From positions 87,414,825 to 87,478,824 of the forward strand of contig CM075764.1 of NCBI GenBank assembly GCA_037974665.1: a stretch of DNA of 64,000 nt, given 5' to 3'. The notes beneath the pieces were generated by a model, which saw only the letters and a program-made list of their open reading frames with translations, made no database searches and was not told the DNA's origin. The DNA comes from Ehretia macrophylla. Lineage: Eukaryota > Streptophyta > Magnoliopsida > Boraginales > Ehretiaceae. The translations under genes were made by a program, and so were the position numbers. Positions 35,690 through 48,065 of the stretch are shown here, in pieces; positions within the stretch are counted from its first letter, which is position 1; every line of letters starts with the position of its first letter.

Positions 35690-36290
35690 CGTCTCCATGC
35701 CGTCGCCAAATTGGTATTGGCGATGGTTGGCAACGGCGTTGAGATAAATATTGGTTGTCGCCAAAAGTAGCATCGCCAAGTTGTCTCCCCGTCGCCATAT
35801 CGTCGCATTTGGCGACGGCATTTTAGTCGTCTCCATATTCGTCTCCGAATCGTGTCCCAAAAATATCATCTCCACACCGTTGCCAAAAGCTCTTTGTCTC
35901 CACTCCGTCTCCATCTCGTCTCCAAAAAATAGTGTCTCCATTCCGTCTCCACGTCGTCTCCAAAAACTAGTGTCGTCTCCCATCCGTCTAGACGTCGTCT
36001 CCAAAAAATTGTGTCGCCATTCCGTCTCCACGTCGTCTCCAAAAACTAGTATCGTCTCCCATCCGTCTCGACGTCGTCTCCAAAAAATTGTGTCATCATT
36101 CCGTCTCCACGTCGTCTCTAAAAAATAGTGTCTCCATTCCGTCTCCACGTCGTCTCCAAAAAATAGTGTCTCCAATCCATCGCCACGTTGTCTCCAACAA
36201 ATAGTGTCTCTAATCCGTCTCCAAATAGTCGCCAAAAATATAGTGTCTCCACACTCCATAACATAAACTCTACATTCCGTCTCGAAGCCG
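35690..36290. repeat. Left subterminal GTCTCC repeats
   Basis: Many imperfect copies of 'ccgtctccacgtcgtctcca' followed by 'aaaaatagtgtctcca' or close variants. Subterminal repeats of this kind are the binding sites of the TNPA-type protein in En/Spm. The 195-codon minus-strand frame across it is a repeat artefact. Confidence 0.85.
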
Positions 36291-36534
36291 TCGCCAAAAT
36301 TGCAACTCTCGAAATTTAATTTAATTTTTTGTTTTTCAACTAAAACCTTTAAATCTCCAGTTTTTATTAATTATTTGATTATTAAATGAAGATATAATAC
36401 ACATTCATATAATATAAATTATATTTAATTTATATTGAAAACTATATTGTACCACACCATTAATAAAGTAAACAAATTATAAACATAATTTAACACACTC
36501 GTTGCACATATTAACATAACAAAAAAACATGAAA

Positions 36535-38565
36535 CTATTCTTCATTTCCATCATCGGGTTGAGGCGGATCCTGATGAGCAGGTGGCTTCATCATCATCTT
36601 TGTCAACAGTGCGATCTATGCACACAGTTCTCGAAGTTCAGCATTGTGTTCTTCTTGAAGTCGTTCAATCCGCTCAGTGTGTTCTTGTTGCGCTTTACGC
36701 TATTCCTCATTCTCTGAGATGTGTAGATCGAGCTTCTCATTCAATGTTGTCGTCGCCCGAGCAACAGCCTGATGTATCTCTATCTCTGTGATCTGGCGTC
36801 TGCCTAGTGGGTTTTGGTGTGCAGAAGACACTGAACCAGTTGACCCGACCCTATATATGTGCCCTCGGTTTGGTTTGCCCACAACCTGCAGGAAGAGTGC
36901 ATCATAGTCTATCGGTGTCGCTGCTGAATCGGACTCCGAAGAAACAGTTGCCTGCTGCACCAGTTCCTCATAATCAGCCTGTACGACAGAGCATCTGACT
37001 TAATCATTTAGACATTTCGTTGGTAAATATATATATATATATATATATCCCTAATTTTTTTTCCTATTAGCAATAACTTGCACATACCATGGTCTGTTCT
37101 ACCCTAGGGTCTGTGAATGGACCGTTTGGTCCCTTGCGATGAGCCCTTGCAAATACATCAGCCCTAGTCACTGGTGCCCCCCGTTCTTCTGCCTACAAAT
37201 TTTTAAAAAAAGAAAACATAACTACAAAAGCATTTATGATATGTTATATAATTCAATTTAATTACGACATTTTGTTCATTACATACCAATCTCCTTGCAG
37301 CCACTTCATAGGGGATAGGTCCTAAATGATATAGAGATGGCCGATGCAGTCGGTTATTCGAATTTCGCTGTGAAATTGCCTGCCATTCAGGGGTTTCCCA
37401 CTTTTCTTTTAACTGATCCCACGCGCCATCGCCCACCCACCTCGGCTTCTTATTACGCGTCCGTCCTTTATTAAGGAGGTCACGTATACGAGATCCAGCT
37501 TTCGAATCAAACATTCGGCGAAGCGCTGCTTCCTCACTTGGGTACTACTTGTAGACCCTCTGCAGCCATAAATTAATGCATATAACATATTATTTTAACA
37601 GTATTCAACCCATTGATTATAACAAATATAATTACATAAAATATATAAACACTTATTTATCATACCTAAAAATTAGCGAACCACCTATCCCTAACATCAT
37701 CGGGGACCTCAGTCCAACTCCCCCAAGGCTGAGAATACCCGGCGTTCATTGCTCTAGTGACTTCTCTTGTTGCTGCGTACGGTGTCCAACTACACATGAA
37801 GAAAACAAATAAATAAGATATTAAACAGCCATAACATAGGGGGAGTATTGGGATAGGGTTAACCATGGAAAAAAATACAAAATCAAATACTTACCCACCA
37901 CCGTCGATTGTCAAATGTGTCCGTTTGTCAACCTGCCACGCGACGTAGGCATCGTGCGACGAGAACCCATAATATTGCCATGGCTCTATCCCAGCAGGTC
38001 GTTCTTGAGCTGCTGTAGATGACTCAGGTTGTTCATGAAACGGTGTGGATTGAGCCATAGGGTCGGGCGCATTCGCGCCATCAACGTTTACGTGTAAATC
38101 CTCTAAACCTTGTCTTAAATCGGACGATGAAGTTGAAGGTGTAGACCTCTCATATGGTGGTAATGGAACGTGCAAAGGCACCTGGCCTGATGCAGCGTCA
38201 ATGGGCCCTCCAAACGTGCTAGTATGAGTATGTACCCTTTGTTGTGAGGGATACGAACTGTGTGGAATCCCGTGCTCCAATCCTACTGATGATGACGATG
38301 AGCCACGACCCGTCGACGGCTGACCGACAGAAGACCCATGACCAACCGATTGCGGTGCTCCTATGGACCCATGACCAACTGAATGCGGTGCTCCTGTCGA
38401 CCCCCGACCTATTGAGTTCGGTGCTCCTGTCGACCCACGACCAGTCGATTGATATCCACCAGTGGATGTATTGGATGTACGCCCACGACCTGTACTTCCA
38501 CGACCTATCCCCGTCCTGAGGAATTGTCTAATTCCTCCTAAAGAGTTATCTTTGCCTGCAGCCAT
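36535..38565 (-). pseudogene. CACTA second gene (Ptta/En/Spm transposase family, TNPA-like role)
   Basis: I read five exons: 37895-38565, 37666-37789, 37287-37559, 37088-37192 and 36535-36978. All have GT-AG borders and the frame closes at 539 codons. Exon 1 gives a Gly/Ser/Thr-rich head with repeated 'GRGSTGAP'-like units, then 'WTPYAATREVTRAM'. Exon 3 holds the family core 'FDSKAGSRIRDLLNKGRT' and 'KPRWVGDGAWDQLKEKW'. The tail is a Gln/Glu-rich probable coiled coil. Four internal TAG stops interrupt it: 37666-37668, 37545-37547 (Trp expected), 36700-36702 and 36616-36618. The true end is TAG at 36535-36537. In En/Spm the second protein binds subterminal repeats; that role here is inferred from family and context. 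It lies just downstream of the TNP2 gene on the same strand. Confidence 0.85.
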
Positions 38566-38721
38566 CTCTGTTCCCCTACAAATACACTTAAGGAATTAAC
38601 TGTCAGTGCTACACACATTAATACACACATACACATGTTCCGTTAATTGAATTATAATTTTTAAATGTCATCCGTAAAAAAGTTGAATATATCAACATGA
38701 TTGTTACATTTTTTTTCCAAA

Positions 38722-41700
38722 CTAAGTATCATCTTCTTCGTCATCATGAACGTCATTATCATCACCGTCATCATCATCATCATCATCATCATCATCTTTT
38801 TCATCTTCGTCTTCTGAATTATCATCATCATCATCATCATAATCTTCTTCTTCTTCGTCAATCTCCTCGTCCTCTTCTTGAGCATCATGTTGAGCATGTA
38901 AATCATTAATATCTTCGTATGATATTTCTATTTTGTCACCCGATGCATGACAAAGTGGAGGTAAACTAGCATCAGTCGGCTCTACTTCAGCCACATTCAT
39001 GTCATCTGACTGAAAAGCTATTTCTTCTTCTCCTACACTCTGTTGTCTTGATAGGTCATACAAATTTCTTGGACGGATTTTAACCACAGCCCACCAATCC
39101 ATTCGATCCCTTTTCGCTCATGGGTATTTACAGTAGTACACTTGTTGTGCTTGTTCAGCCAAAACAAACGGTTCATATTTTTGATACTTTCTCTTAACGT
39201 TCACTTCAATATGTCCGGTCTTCAGATGATACTTCACCCATCTGTCCTTTGTGGAATCATACCAGTCACACTTGAAAAGAACGACCCTTGTATATTGCAA
39301 TGTTGGATTATGATATTCAAGTTCAATAATGTCGTTCAAAACTCCATAGTATCCAACATCCTCAGTATTACTATAATTTATCCCTTTAACAAACACTCCA
39401 CTATTGTATGTTGATTTTATCTTCCCAAAATTTAATGTATGAAACCGATAACCGTTGACCAAGTATCTTGACCAACTGCGAACCCGTCTACTAGGCCACA
39501 TTGAAAGACATTTTACACGATCATCAATGCCATTAGTGCCTATCAACTGCAAATCGCATAATAAGGTTATTATGCAAAGTTAAATGAACTCGTTAATTTA
39601 ACAACAATTACACTTCTTAACATATACTTACATGGTGATATAACCACATCGGAAAATTATTGTACATTTCATATTGAATTTCCGTCGAACACAATTCGGG
39701 ATAGTTTTGGCGAAGATATTCCTCAAACATGCTGTGGAAAAAAAATAAAATGTGCCGGCTAAATCATGTAGTTAAGTGTATAAGGAACTGTGAGTTCCAA
39801 TTTTCAAATAATATACTTATTCGTACCAGATATAGGGGGAAACTTCTCGGCAATTGGTCAAAACATAAATGTGTGCCGCATGCAGTTCTTGATCATTTAA
39901 GTTTCGTTCCGTTTCCTTCCCAATTGGACATCCCGGGTAAGTAAATATAGATAAACAACCATCAGGGTATGTCACCTCGTTGTATTGGTTATTCTGCGGA
40001 ATACTTCTTGTTCTAGTACCCACGTGTGGTTCAAAATAATAAGAACAAAATGTTGATGTCTCGAGAATGTGATAAGCTTCACAAATTGATCCTTCAACGT
40101 GTGCTTTATTCTTAACCTTCCGTTTCAATCTTTGCAAAAACCTCTCGAACGAATACATCCAGCGATATTGTACCGGACCACCACAAATGGCTTCATATAC
40201 CAAGTGAATTGTCAAATACTCCATCGAATCGAAGAAACTAGGGGGTAACATCTTCTCCAAATTGCAAAGTGTGACGACAATATTTTCTTGCATCCTTTCC
40301 AAATCGGTCATTTGAAGAGTTGTGCAACATAGATTGGTAAAGAATAAACTTAGTTGGGCAAAAACTTGCCAAACATGTTTCGGTAGTAGCTCACGTAAAG
40401 CAATCGGAAGTAATCTCTCCATAAATACATGACAATCGTGACTCTTCATGTGTGACATCTTCAATTCTTTCATGTCCACACATCGAGATAAATTGGAAGC
40501 ATATCCATCAGGGAGTTGTAGGTCTCTAACCCATTCAAGCAATGCTTTCCTTTTATCAACAGGAAGTGTGTAAACACCCATCTTCAATTCATGCTCACCG
40601 CATAATTCCGGACGGTCACAAAAGGTTGATACATCAACTCTAGCTTTGAGGTTGTCTTTTGTCTTACCCTTGACCGCCATCACCGTGTTGAAAACATTAT
40701 CAAACACATTTTTTTCAATATGCATCACATCCAAATTGTGTCTGACAAGATGTGTCTTCCAATAAGGCAAGTCCCAGAAAATACTTCTCTTCGTCCAATT
40801 GTGCCAATCCCCAAAACCGTATAGTTTGTTTTCTCTCATGTCGTTTATGTTCGGGTAATCTTTCACTAGTTCCCACAACTGCATACCATCTAATCTTGGC
40901 GGTGGTGGATCAGTTTCAACTCTACCTTTGATAAAATTCTTTTTGTCACGCCTTAATGCACTATTCAATGGTAAGAACTGACGATGACAATCAAAGAAAG
41001 AATTTTTTCTACCTGCTGGTAATCGAAATGCTTTAGACTTATCCATACAATACGGGCATGACAGCTTTCCATGTGTGCTCCATCCAGACAACATACCATA
41101 TGCTGGGAAATCATTTATTGTCCACATCAAAACAGCCCTTAACATAAAATTTTTGTTTGTGGCAACATCATAACAAGGTGCACCTTCGAACCATAAATTT
41201 TGCAATTCTTCGATTAAAAGCTCTAGGTACACATCAATATTCTTCCCAGGATTCTTGGGACCTGGGATAAGCAGGGTTAAAAACATGAAAGGATCTTTCA
41301 TGCACATCCACGGTGGCAAATTGTATGGTGTTAAAATGACCGGCCAACAAGAATAAAGTTTCGCATTTGAACTGAACGGATTAAAACCATCTGCGCACAA
41401 ACCAAGCCAAACATTTCTGGGTTCACATGCAAATTCAGGATATACACTATCGAAATATTTCCATCCCTCAGCGTCTGAGGGATGACAAATTTTTCCTTCC
41501 TCAACTTGGTGATTCTTGTGCCACTGCATGTGCTCAGCTATCACCTTTGACATGTATAGCCTTTTCAACCTTGGAGTCAATGGGAAAAACCGTAATTGTT
41601 GATATGGTTTCAACTTACTCCGTTTTGAACCACGTGTTGTTGGTTTGAAACATCGGTGATGACAACGCGGACAAGAATCTAGGTGTTTTCTGTCATTGTA

Positions 41701-42402
41701 GAATAAGGTACAACCGTTTACACAAACATCAATCTTCACATATCCTAGTCCCAAGGGTCTAATTAATTGCTTACACCTGTAAAAGTTTTCAGGCATCGTA
41801 TGCGTATTCGGCAATGAATCCCTAACTGTTTCAATCATTGTGTTAAAGCATAATTCGCTCATGTTATGCTCGGCCTTGACATTCATGTAACGAGACACAG
41901 CAGATAACTGCGTTAAGTTTTCACAACCTTCATACAGTGGTAAATCAGCAGCCTTCAACAACTGAAAAAACTGTTGTGCTTCAATGTTAGGTTCTTCTGT
42001 ATAAAATTTTTCATCACCATACCATTCTGGACCAACAGCGTCAAATACCATTGTCCTATAGTTATTTCTTTCTTCTACCATCTCGTTGTAATCATTATTT
42101 TGAAAATTGGACGTACGTATATTACAATTATTTGACATGTCTTCCCCGTGTTCAGTCCATTTATAGTAGTTTACCATGAAACCTTTCCTGTAAAGATGAA
42201 GTATGACCTCATCGGATTTTTCAAAACTGCGATTTTTGCATTTGGCACACAGGCATCTTATTTTTTCACCATCCATGTAATATCTTTGGCCACGTGCGAA
42301 ATCTACGAATTCGTGTACACCAATAACAAATGTCTCGTTAAGATGCTCGTCAGGATCGTGGCGATGATACATCCATTCACGACTTGTATCCATATCGAAC
42401 AA
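38722..42402 (-). CDS. CACTA TNP2-type transposase, one internal stop
   Basis: This is the catalytic transposase that cuts CACTA ends. I read exons 39827-42402, 39632-39731 and 38722-39546; junctions and phases agree (1167 codons in frame). Exon 1 has an N-terminal transposase-associated zinc-binding domain (about residues 10-85, 'CLCAKCKNRSF'), the TNP2 domain (about 140-460) with 'LGLCADGFNPF' and 'DFPAYGMLSGWSTHGKLSCPYC' parts, 'NLDVMHIEKN' (about 556-565) and a DUF4218 region (about 690-800). The aspartates in these motifs fit the CACTA DDE-type catalytic set (inference from family). Exon 3 carries DUF4216 ('YYGVLNDIIELEY', 'VVLFKCDWYD') and then an Asp/Glu-rich tail. One in-frame TGA at 39118-39120 lies between DUF4216 and the WW-containing tail, so the last 132 codons need readthrough or are lost. 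The catalytic part is open. Start at 42402; a second Met three codons on is possible. Confidence 0.9.
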
Positions 42403-44405
42403 AAATTTCCTATGTAATATATAACATATTCAATAAATGACTTATTGATGTTTCATTACATTTAGAGTATAATATTGGGACCACAATAGTTACACGGACC
42501 TTTTTCTATGTAAAATTATGTGTAATAAATGCATTTATGCTTAATATATGTAAAATAATTTATTTCACCAAGATCCATGTAGATAAAGATCTTAATTGCA
42601 ACAAATTAACTACTTACTTCTTAAGCTAACTTCCTAACTTAGCTTAAGTACCTATGGTTTAACCAAAATTTTTATTTTCTTCTATTGTTTAAAATGTCTC
42701 ATTTTAGTCCCAACATGTTTTCCAAAAAGTAAATATGTGGCCCTATTATTTTTAATTAGTGTCAATGTTGTCCAAATGGTTTTCTTAAAGTTTTAAATTC
42801 GTCTATATTATATAAGGATAAAACTGACATTTTGTTAGGAATAATCAAAACAATAGGGACGCAATTGATAACTTTAAACATTACAAATAAATTGAAACTT
42901 TTCAGCCAACAATAGGGACTATATTTAGACATTTTCAACAATATGGAATAAACTAAATTTTTTTGCAAATAATAGGGACTAAATTTGAGATTTTTCATAC
43001 TTATCTTACCACTCTAATCTAATCTATGTTACTTTCTTGTATTTAAAGTCCACCATCAAACATTCATTAACAAAACCAAGCATTGAAGATAATTAAAACA
43101 CATAGTATATAATTAGAGTAATTACTACACGTACTACAACCTAACAAGCCATACAATATATAAATTCAAAATACAATTCTTAAACCAACACATATACATG
43201 CAAGACCTATACTTCTTAAGTGAAACAGCATCAAAATGAACTACGTAACCTATACTTCTTACATACTAAACTACTTATCTTACTTATCTGAGTGTGTTAA
43301 CATAACATATTAATTTGTCTTGCTAAACTTATGAAATTAAATTATATATATTTATTACTTATTAATTATCTAAATTTATTAAGCTAACTTATTTAATTAC
43401 TTAGTCTATTATCTTAAATTTAATTACTTATTAAATTAGTCAACATATCATACTATCATGGAAACCGTCTAACCTAATTTAACTTACTTAATTGTCAAGA
43501 CACACACGGAAGATGAAATCGGTATTCTTACTTGTTAATCACCTTAAATTTCTCACTCAAGTTAACTTAACTCTACTTAAACATCTTAATACAACTGCAA
43601 AAATCTAATTCTCCACCAACAACAAAATACCCCTTCATCCATTTACACAAACATCATCTTCACAATACACTTTCAACTAAATTATCATAATATACAAAAT
43701 CAAATACATAACAAATAATCACAATAATTTTAATTTAATTAAACGGATTTACATTTACAAATAAATTTATTGTAAAACTTCCAACTCGTACAATCATCAA
43801 ACTCACCTGAGCCAATTGAAACTAGATAAGTCGCATCCAAATATCTAAAGCCCCAAACCTTGCAAAATAAAGCCAAACACATTGTATTAATCAAAAAAAT
43901 ACAATGTATAATCAAAAATATTTATTACATTAACACTATGTATTTTTGGCAAAAATAAATAAATAAATAAAATAAATCCAAAAAAATAAAAAAAATCAGA
44001 AATATATTAAGCAAATATTGCTCTACCAAAGTTTTGGTTAATTAAAAAACAATTTTATTGTATAAAACAAAGAGAAAACCGAAAAATGAAAAAAAAATTA
44101 TAAAACTAGGAAAAAAACAAAAAATTATACAAAAAAATACATAAATAAAATGAAATATATAACAAAAAAATCAAACACATTATATAAATGTTTATATACA
44201 CATATATATACATACATATACGTATGGTACATATATATATATATGTATATATGCATACATTGCAAAAGAAAAAAATAGGGAGTATATTTTCAGATTTTAC
44301 CTAATCGTCAAGGTAAGAGAGGGTGTTGAGGGGTGGGGGTGGGGGTGGGGGTGGTATGAGGTAGGGGACACGAGGGGGGTGGGGGGTGAGGGGGAGGGGG
44401 AGGGG
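42403..44405. other. CACTA interior, AT-rich, ending in a G-rich tract
   Basis: No gene. It is the upstream (promoter-side) region of the TNP2 gene. 43970-44270 is A-rich with an (AT)n palindromic microsatellite near 44200-44250. 44320-44405 is a G-rich tract of GGGGGT and GGGGGA repeats that became the LTR insertion site. Confidence 0.6.
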
Positions 44406-46875
44406 TGTAATACCCCGATCCCTCTCGAGACCGGGAGTTCTATCAATCGATCTAAACACAACCCAAACCAAACCCGGGCATAAATTTTCAGGGAAAACGG
44501 ACGGAGTCTCCCCTGTTCCTAGGCGAAAAGTAAAACCTGCGACAACATATAAGTGGACCAATACCATGTCCAAACATTCAACCACCTCAAGGCCATCCGA
44601 GCCTTGGTTCACAACAAGCAAAACACAAGTAAATATACATTCAAGCTTAGCAATTAAACTACACCAACCTATATCATAAGCTAGACTATCATACCTTTCT
44701 ATCTCTTTTCCTTTATCATTACAAATATACATTGAAGTTAAGCTACATTAACTAAATACATAATCTAGTGAAACTTAAATTACATCCCCTTTAACATTAA
44801 ATACATATAATACATAAAAGCATACAACTTTACAACTTTGACAACTCAAGTCACATAGGCACGCAGGACAACTCTTCAAGCACGGACTTTCACGAAATCA
44901 CGAACTTTCCAGCTAACATGGCAATTCCTGAAATGTGGTGGTGAGGAGTGAGTATACACAACACGTATACTCAGTGAGGGAGAGACAGATATCGAATTGG
45001 AGAGAAAGAAAGTCGTGCAATGCAAATAAGACAGTTAAGCAATATAACTGATAAATAAGCAATCAAAACAAATAATCAATACAATAAGCAATTACTGAAA
45101 GCATTAACACAACCATTCAAAGCTATACCACACTCTGAAGGTTATGGTTCACTCATACGAGCAAAGTACCATTTCACGAGCGATACATCAATCTCGAGCT
45201 TGATGTTGACAACGATGACAATAAGCGCGCATCCACCTTATAACACTAGTTTGGAATACCCCGAAAGTATCCATCAATCTACGACCCAAATCTCCCTGGG
45301 AGGCAGCCCAAGCGAGAAGAGGGAATAGCTACGGAGCTAAAGCAACAAACACTGGCAACCCGAGACTACCCAGAGAGGCCCATCACTCACGTGCTGACAC
45401 TATGCAATGCAAGACTCGATACAAGGCAATAAACGAGCGATAGCACAACAATACAAACTAGTGACAACAAACGAGATAACAAGCAATCACAATCAATACT
45501 AGCATTCAACTAACTTTTCAAGCATAACAAGCAATAATAAGCAACAATAACACCAATTAAACAAGTATATCAAGCAACCCTAAGCATTCTATAGGCATAA
45601 TATCAAGATAACAAGCAAAATCACAAATCGACCCCAACTATCAAAATACTACCATTTCCAAACGAGCCACGAGTTCTGGAAACCGACTTCGCCAATCCTC
45701 CTAGGTCACCATAAGGCACGTCCAAGGACCCCGAAACCCTACTTTACCCTAGAATTCGCGCAAAGCCCCGATTTCCCCCTTTGCTCGTTTGAACTACAAC
45801 TATACCAACCAAACACCCAACCAATGCCATAATCGCACCAAAAGTGCTTCCATGGCCTCCCGAAACAATGCCAACACGCAAAACGAGAAAATACCAAACT
45901 CGACCTAAACGACCCCGACTTTCACTAAGCCGTTTTTCTCCGTTTTTCCATTACACATTCCAATTAAACCACACATTTAGGCATTCTAGCATATCTAGCA
46001 TCTTCCTACATCAACAGAACGCGTAACGGAGCAACTTCATCGAAACGGGGGTTTACTATTCATAATTTACTATTCATCACACAATTTATATTTCAATTCC
46101 AATATTTAATCGCAGAAAATGTTAAAAAGCTATAAATACATGTTCTACAATCAACAAGGAACATTCTTTAAGCAACAAAACGATTAAAACAACAATCTAC
46201 GCATAAAATCCAAAAATCAAAGTTTAGATACAAATATTTCAAATGCGCAAATAACGATGAAACCCTCACCTTAGACGCTCCTAGACGCTAGGAAAACCTC
46301 GTAGAGTGCCTCGGAAACCACCCCGCACAAGCCCACGCGAAGAATCGAAGATTTGAAGTTGAGATTTTCTTTTTTTTTTCTCCTTATTTTCCTTATGGTT
46401 TCAAGTTTTTTTTCTCTGTTTTTTTTCGTGCACATTCTGCTTATTTAAAAAAAAATGACAAGAAGTCAAAGGTCAAAATTCGGTCAACCCGCTAAACCAA
46501 AACAGCTATGCGCGACCTTACGAAAATGGCCATAACTTCTTCTAGAAAACTTCAATTCACGAACGGTTTGAAGCCTCAGAAACTAGACTCATAGAGCTTT
46601 CCAACCATATATAATTTGCTACCTAAATATTCCCCAATTGGTTCAGATTTAATTCTAAAGTTGACCCAAAATTTGACTAACTAACATTGCATTTTTTTTA
46701 TTTCTAATCCCAAGTTTGCCTTTTATTAAACATTTCAAAAATTCTCACCTTGTCCTAGTTGGTCAATGTAGATGAAAAGTCAACTAGTTTGGTCAAAGAA
46801 GGTGAAAGGTCAATAAAATACAATTTAAATGAACTTTAAATGCTATTGAATACATGTCAGGTTCGGGGTATCACA
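44406..46875. mobile_element. Solo LTR nested in the CACTA (2470 bp, TSD AGGGG)
   Basis: It begins TGTAATACCCCGATCC and ends TTCGGGGTATCACA, with AGGGG on both sides (44401-44405, 46876-46880). It shares 'ggacggagtctcccctgtt', 'ggccatccgagccttgg', 'tatactcagtgaggg' and 'cgaccca' landmarks with 11179-14585. No coding domains are inside, so it is a solo LTR or an LTR-like non-autonomous element. The target lies in a G-rich tract, so the match of the pentamers is slightly weaker evidence than usual. Confidence 0.85.
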
Positions 46876-47049
46876 AGGGGGGTATTGCTAAGTTTGTTTT
46901 TTCGCTGTGGGTGGGGGGCTTCTGTTTTTTTTTTTTTTGAATTAAAAGAGGGCAGCAGCTGCTGCCCTCTGTAAACGTTTTCAATTATGGCTGGTTCCCC
47001 ATGGTGACGGCCCAGTGATTAACTGGGCCGTCGCCAAAGTTTGGGGACC

Positions 47050-48065
47050 CGATTTGACGGGTCCCCATAGAGACGGACCAGGCCGTCTCCCAAGTGTCTC
47101 CAATAGCCGTCTCCAAAATGGAGACTGGGCTCTCCATTATGGAGACAGCTCAGGCCATCTCCAAAATGGAGACGGACCAGGCCATCTCCAAAATGGAGAC
47201 TGGCCTGGTCCAGTTCCAGTCTCCATTGAGGAGACGGCGTGGGCCGTCTCCTCAATGGAGACCGGGCTCTCCATTATGGAGACGGCTCAAGCCGTCTCCA
47301 AAATGGAGACGGACCAGGCCGTCTCCAAAATGGAGACTGGCCTGATCCAATTCCAGTCTCCAATGAGGAGACGGCGTGGGTCGTCTCCTCAATGGAGACC
47401 AGGCTCTCCATTATGGAGACGGCTCAGGCCATCTCCAAAATGGAGACGGACCAGGCCGTCTCCAAAATAGAGACTGGCCTGGTCCAGTTCTAGTCTCCAT
47501 TGAGGAGATGGCGTGGGCCGTCTCCTCAATGGAGACGGGGCTCTCCATTATGGAGACAGCTCAAGCCGTCTCCAAAATGGAGACTGGCCTGGTCCAATTC
47601 CAGTCTTCATTGAGGAGACGGCGTGGGCCGTCTCCTCAATGGAGATCGGGCTCTCCATTATGGAGATGGCTCAAGCCGTCTCCAAAATGGAGACGGACCA
47701 GGCCGTCTCCAAAATGGAGACTGGCCTGGTCCAATTCCAGTCTCCATTGAGGAGACGGCGTGGGCCGTCTCCTCAATGGAGACCGGGCTCTCCATTATGG
47801 AGACGGCTCAGGCCGTCTCCAAAATGGAGACGGACCAGGCCGTCTCCAAAATGGAGACTGGCCTGGTCCAATTCCAATCTCCATTGAGGAGACGGCATGG
47901 GCCGTCTCCTCAATGGAGACCGGGCTCTCCATTATAGAGACGGCTCAGGCCGTCTCCAAAATGGAGACTCGCCTGGTCCAGTTCCAATCTCCATTGAGGA
48001 GACAGCGTGGGCCGTCTTCTCAATGGAGACCGGGCTCTCCATTATGGAGACGGCCCGACCGTCTC
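47050..48065. repeat. 137-bp tandem array of GTCTCC/GGAGAC palindromes
   Basis: Unit starts recur at 47239, 47376, 47513, 47623, 47760 and 47897: spacings 137, 137, 110, 137 and 137. The 110-bp unit lacks one 27-bp block ('ggccgtctccaaaatggaga' plus 7 bases). Within each unit, short inverted repeats such as 'ccgtctccaaaatggagacgg' pair GTCTCC with GGAGAC around AAAAT or TCAAT. All three plus frames stay open across it because of the repeats; these frames are not genes. Confidence 0.92.

Noticed and set aside
35672..36259. 195-codon minus-strand frame
   Set aside because: It runs through the left subterminal GTCTCC repeats and its residues simply repeat the motif.
38661..38909. His-rich and Met/Lys-rich frames
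   Set aside because: They are other-frame shadows of the Asp/Glu-rich tail (GAT/GAA repeats) of the TNP2 gene.
44301..44732. 143-codon frame at the LTR start
   Set aside because: It crosses the LTR border and the G-rich tract (poly-Pro stretch); not a gene.
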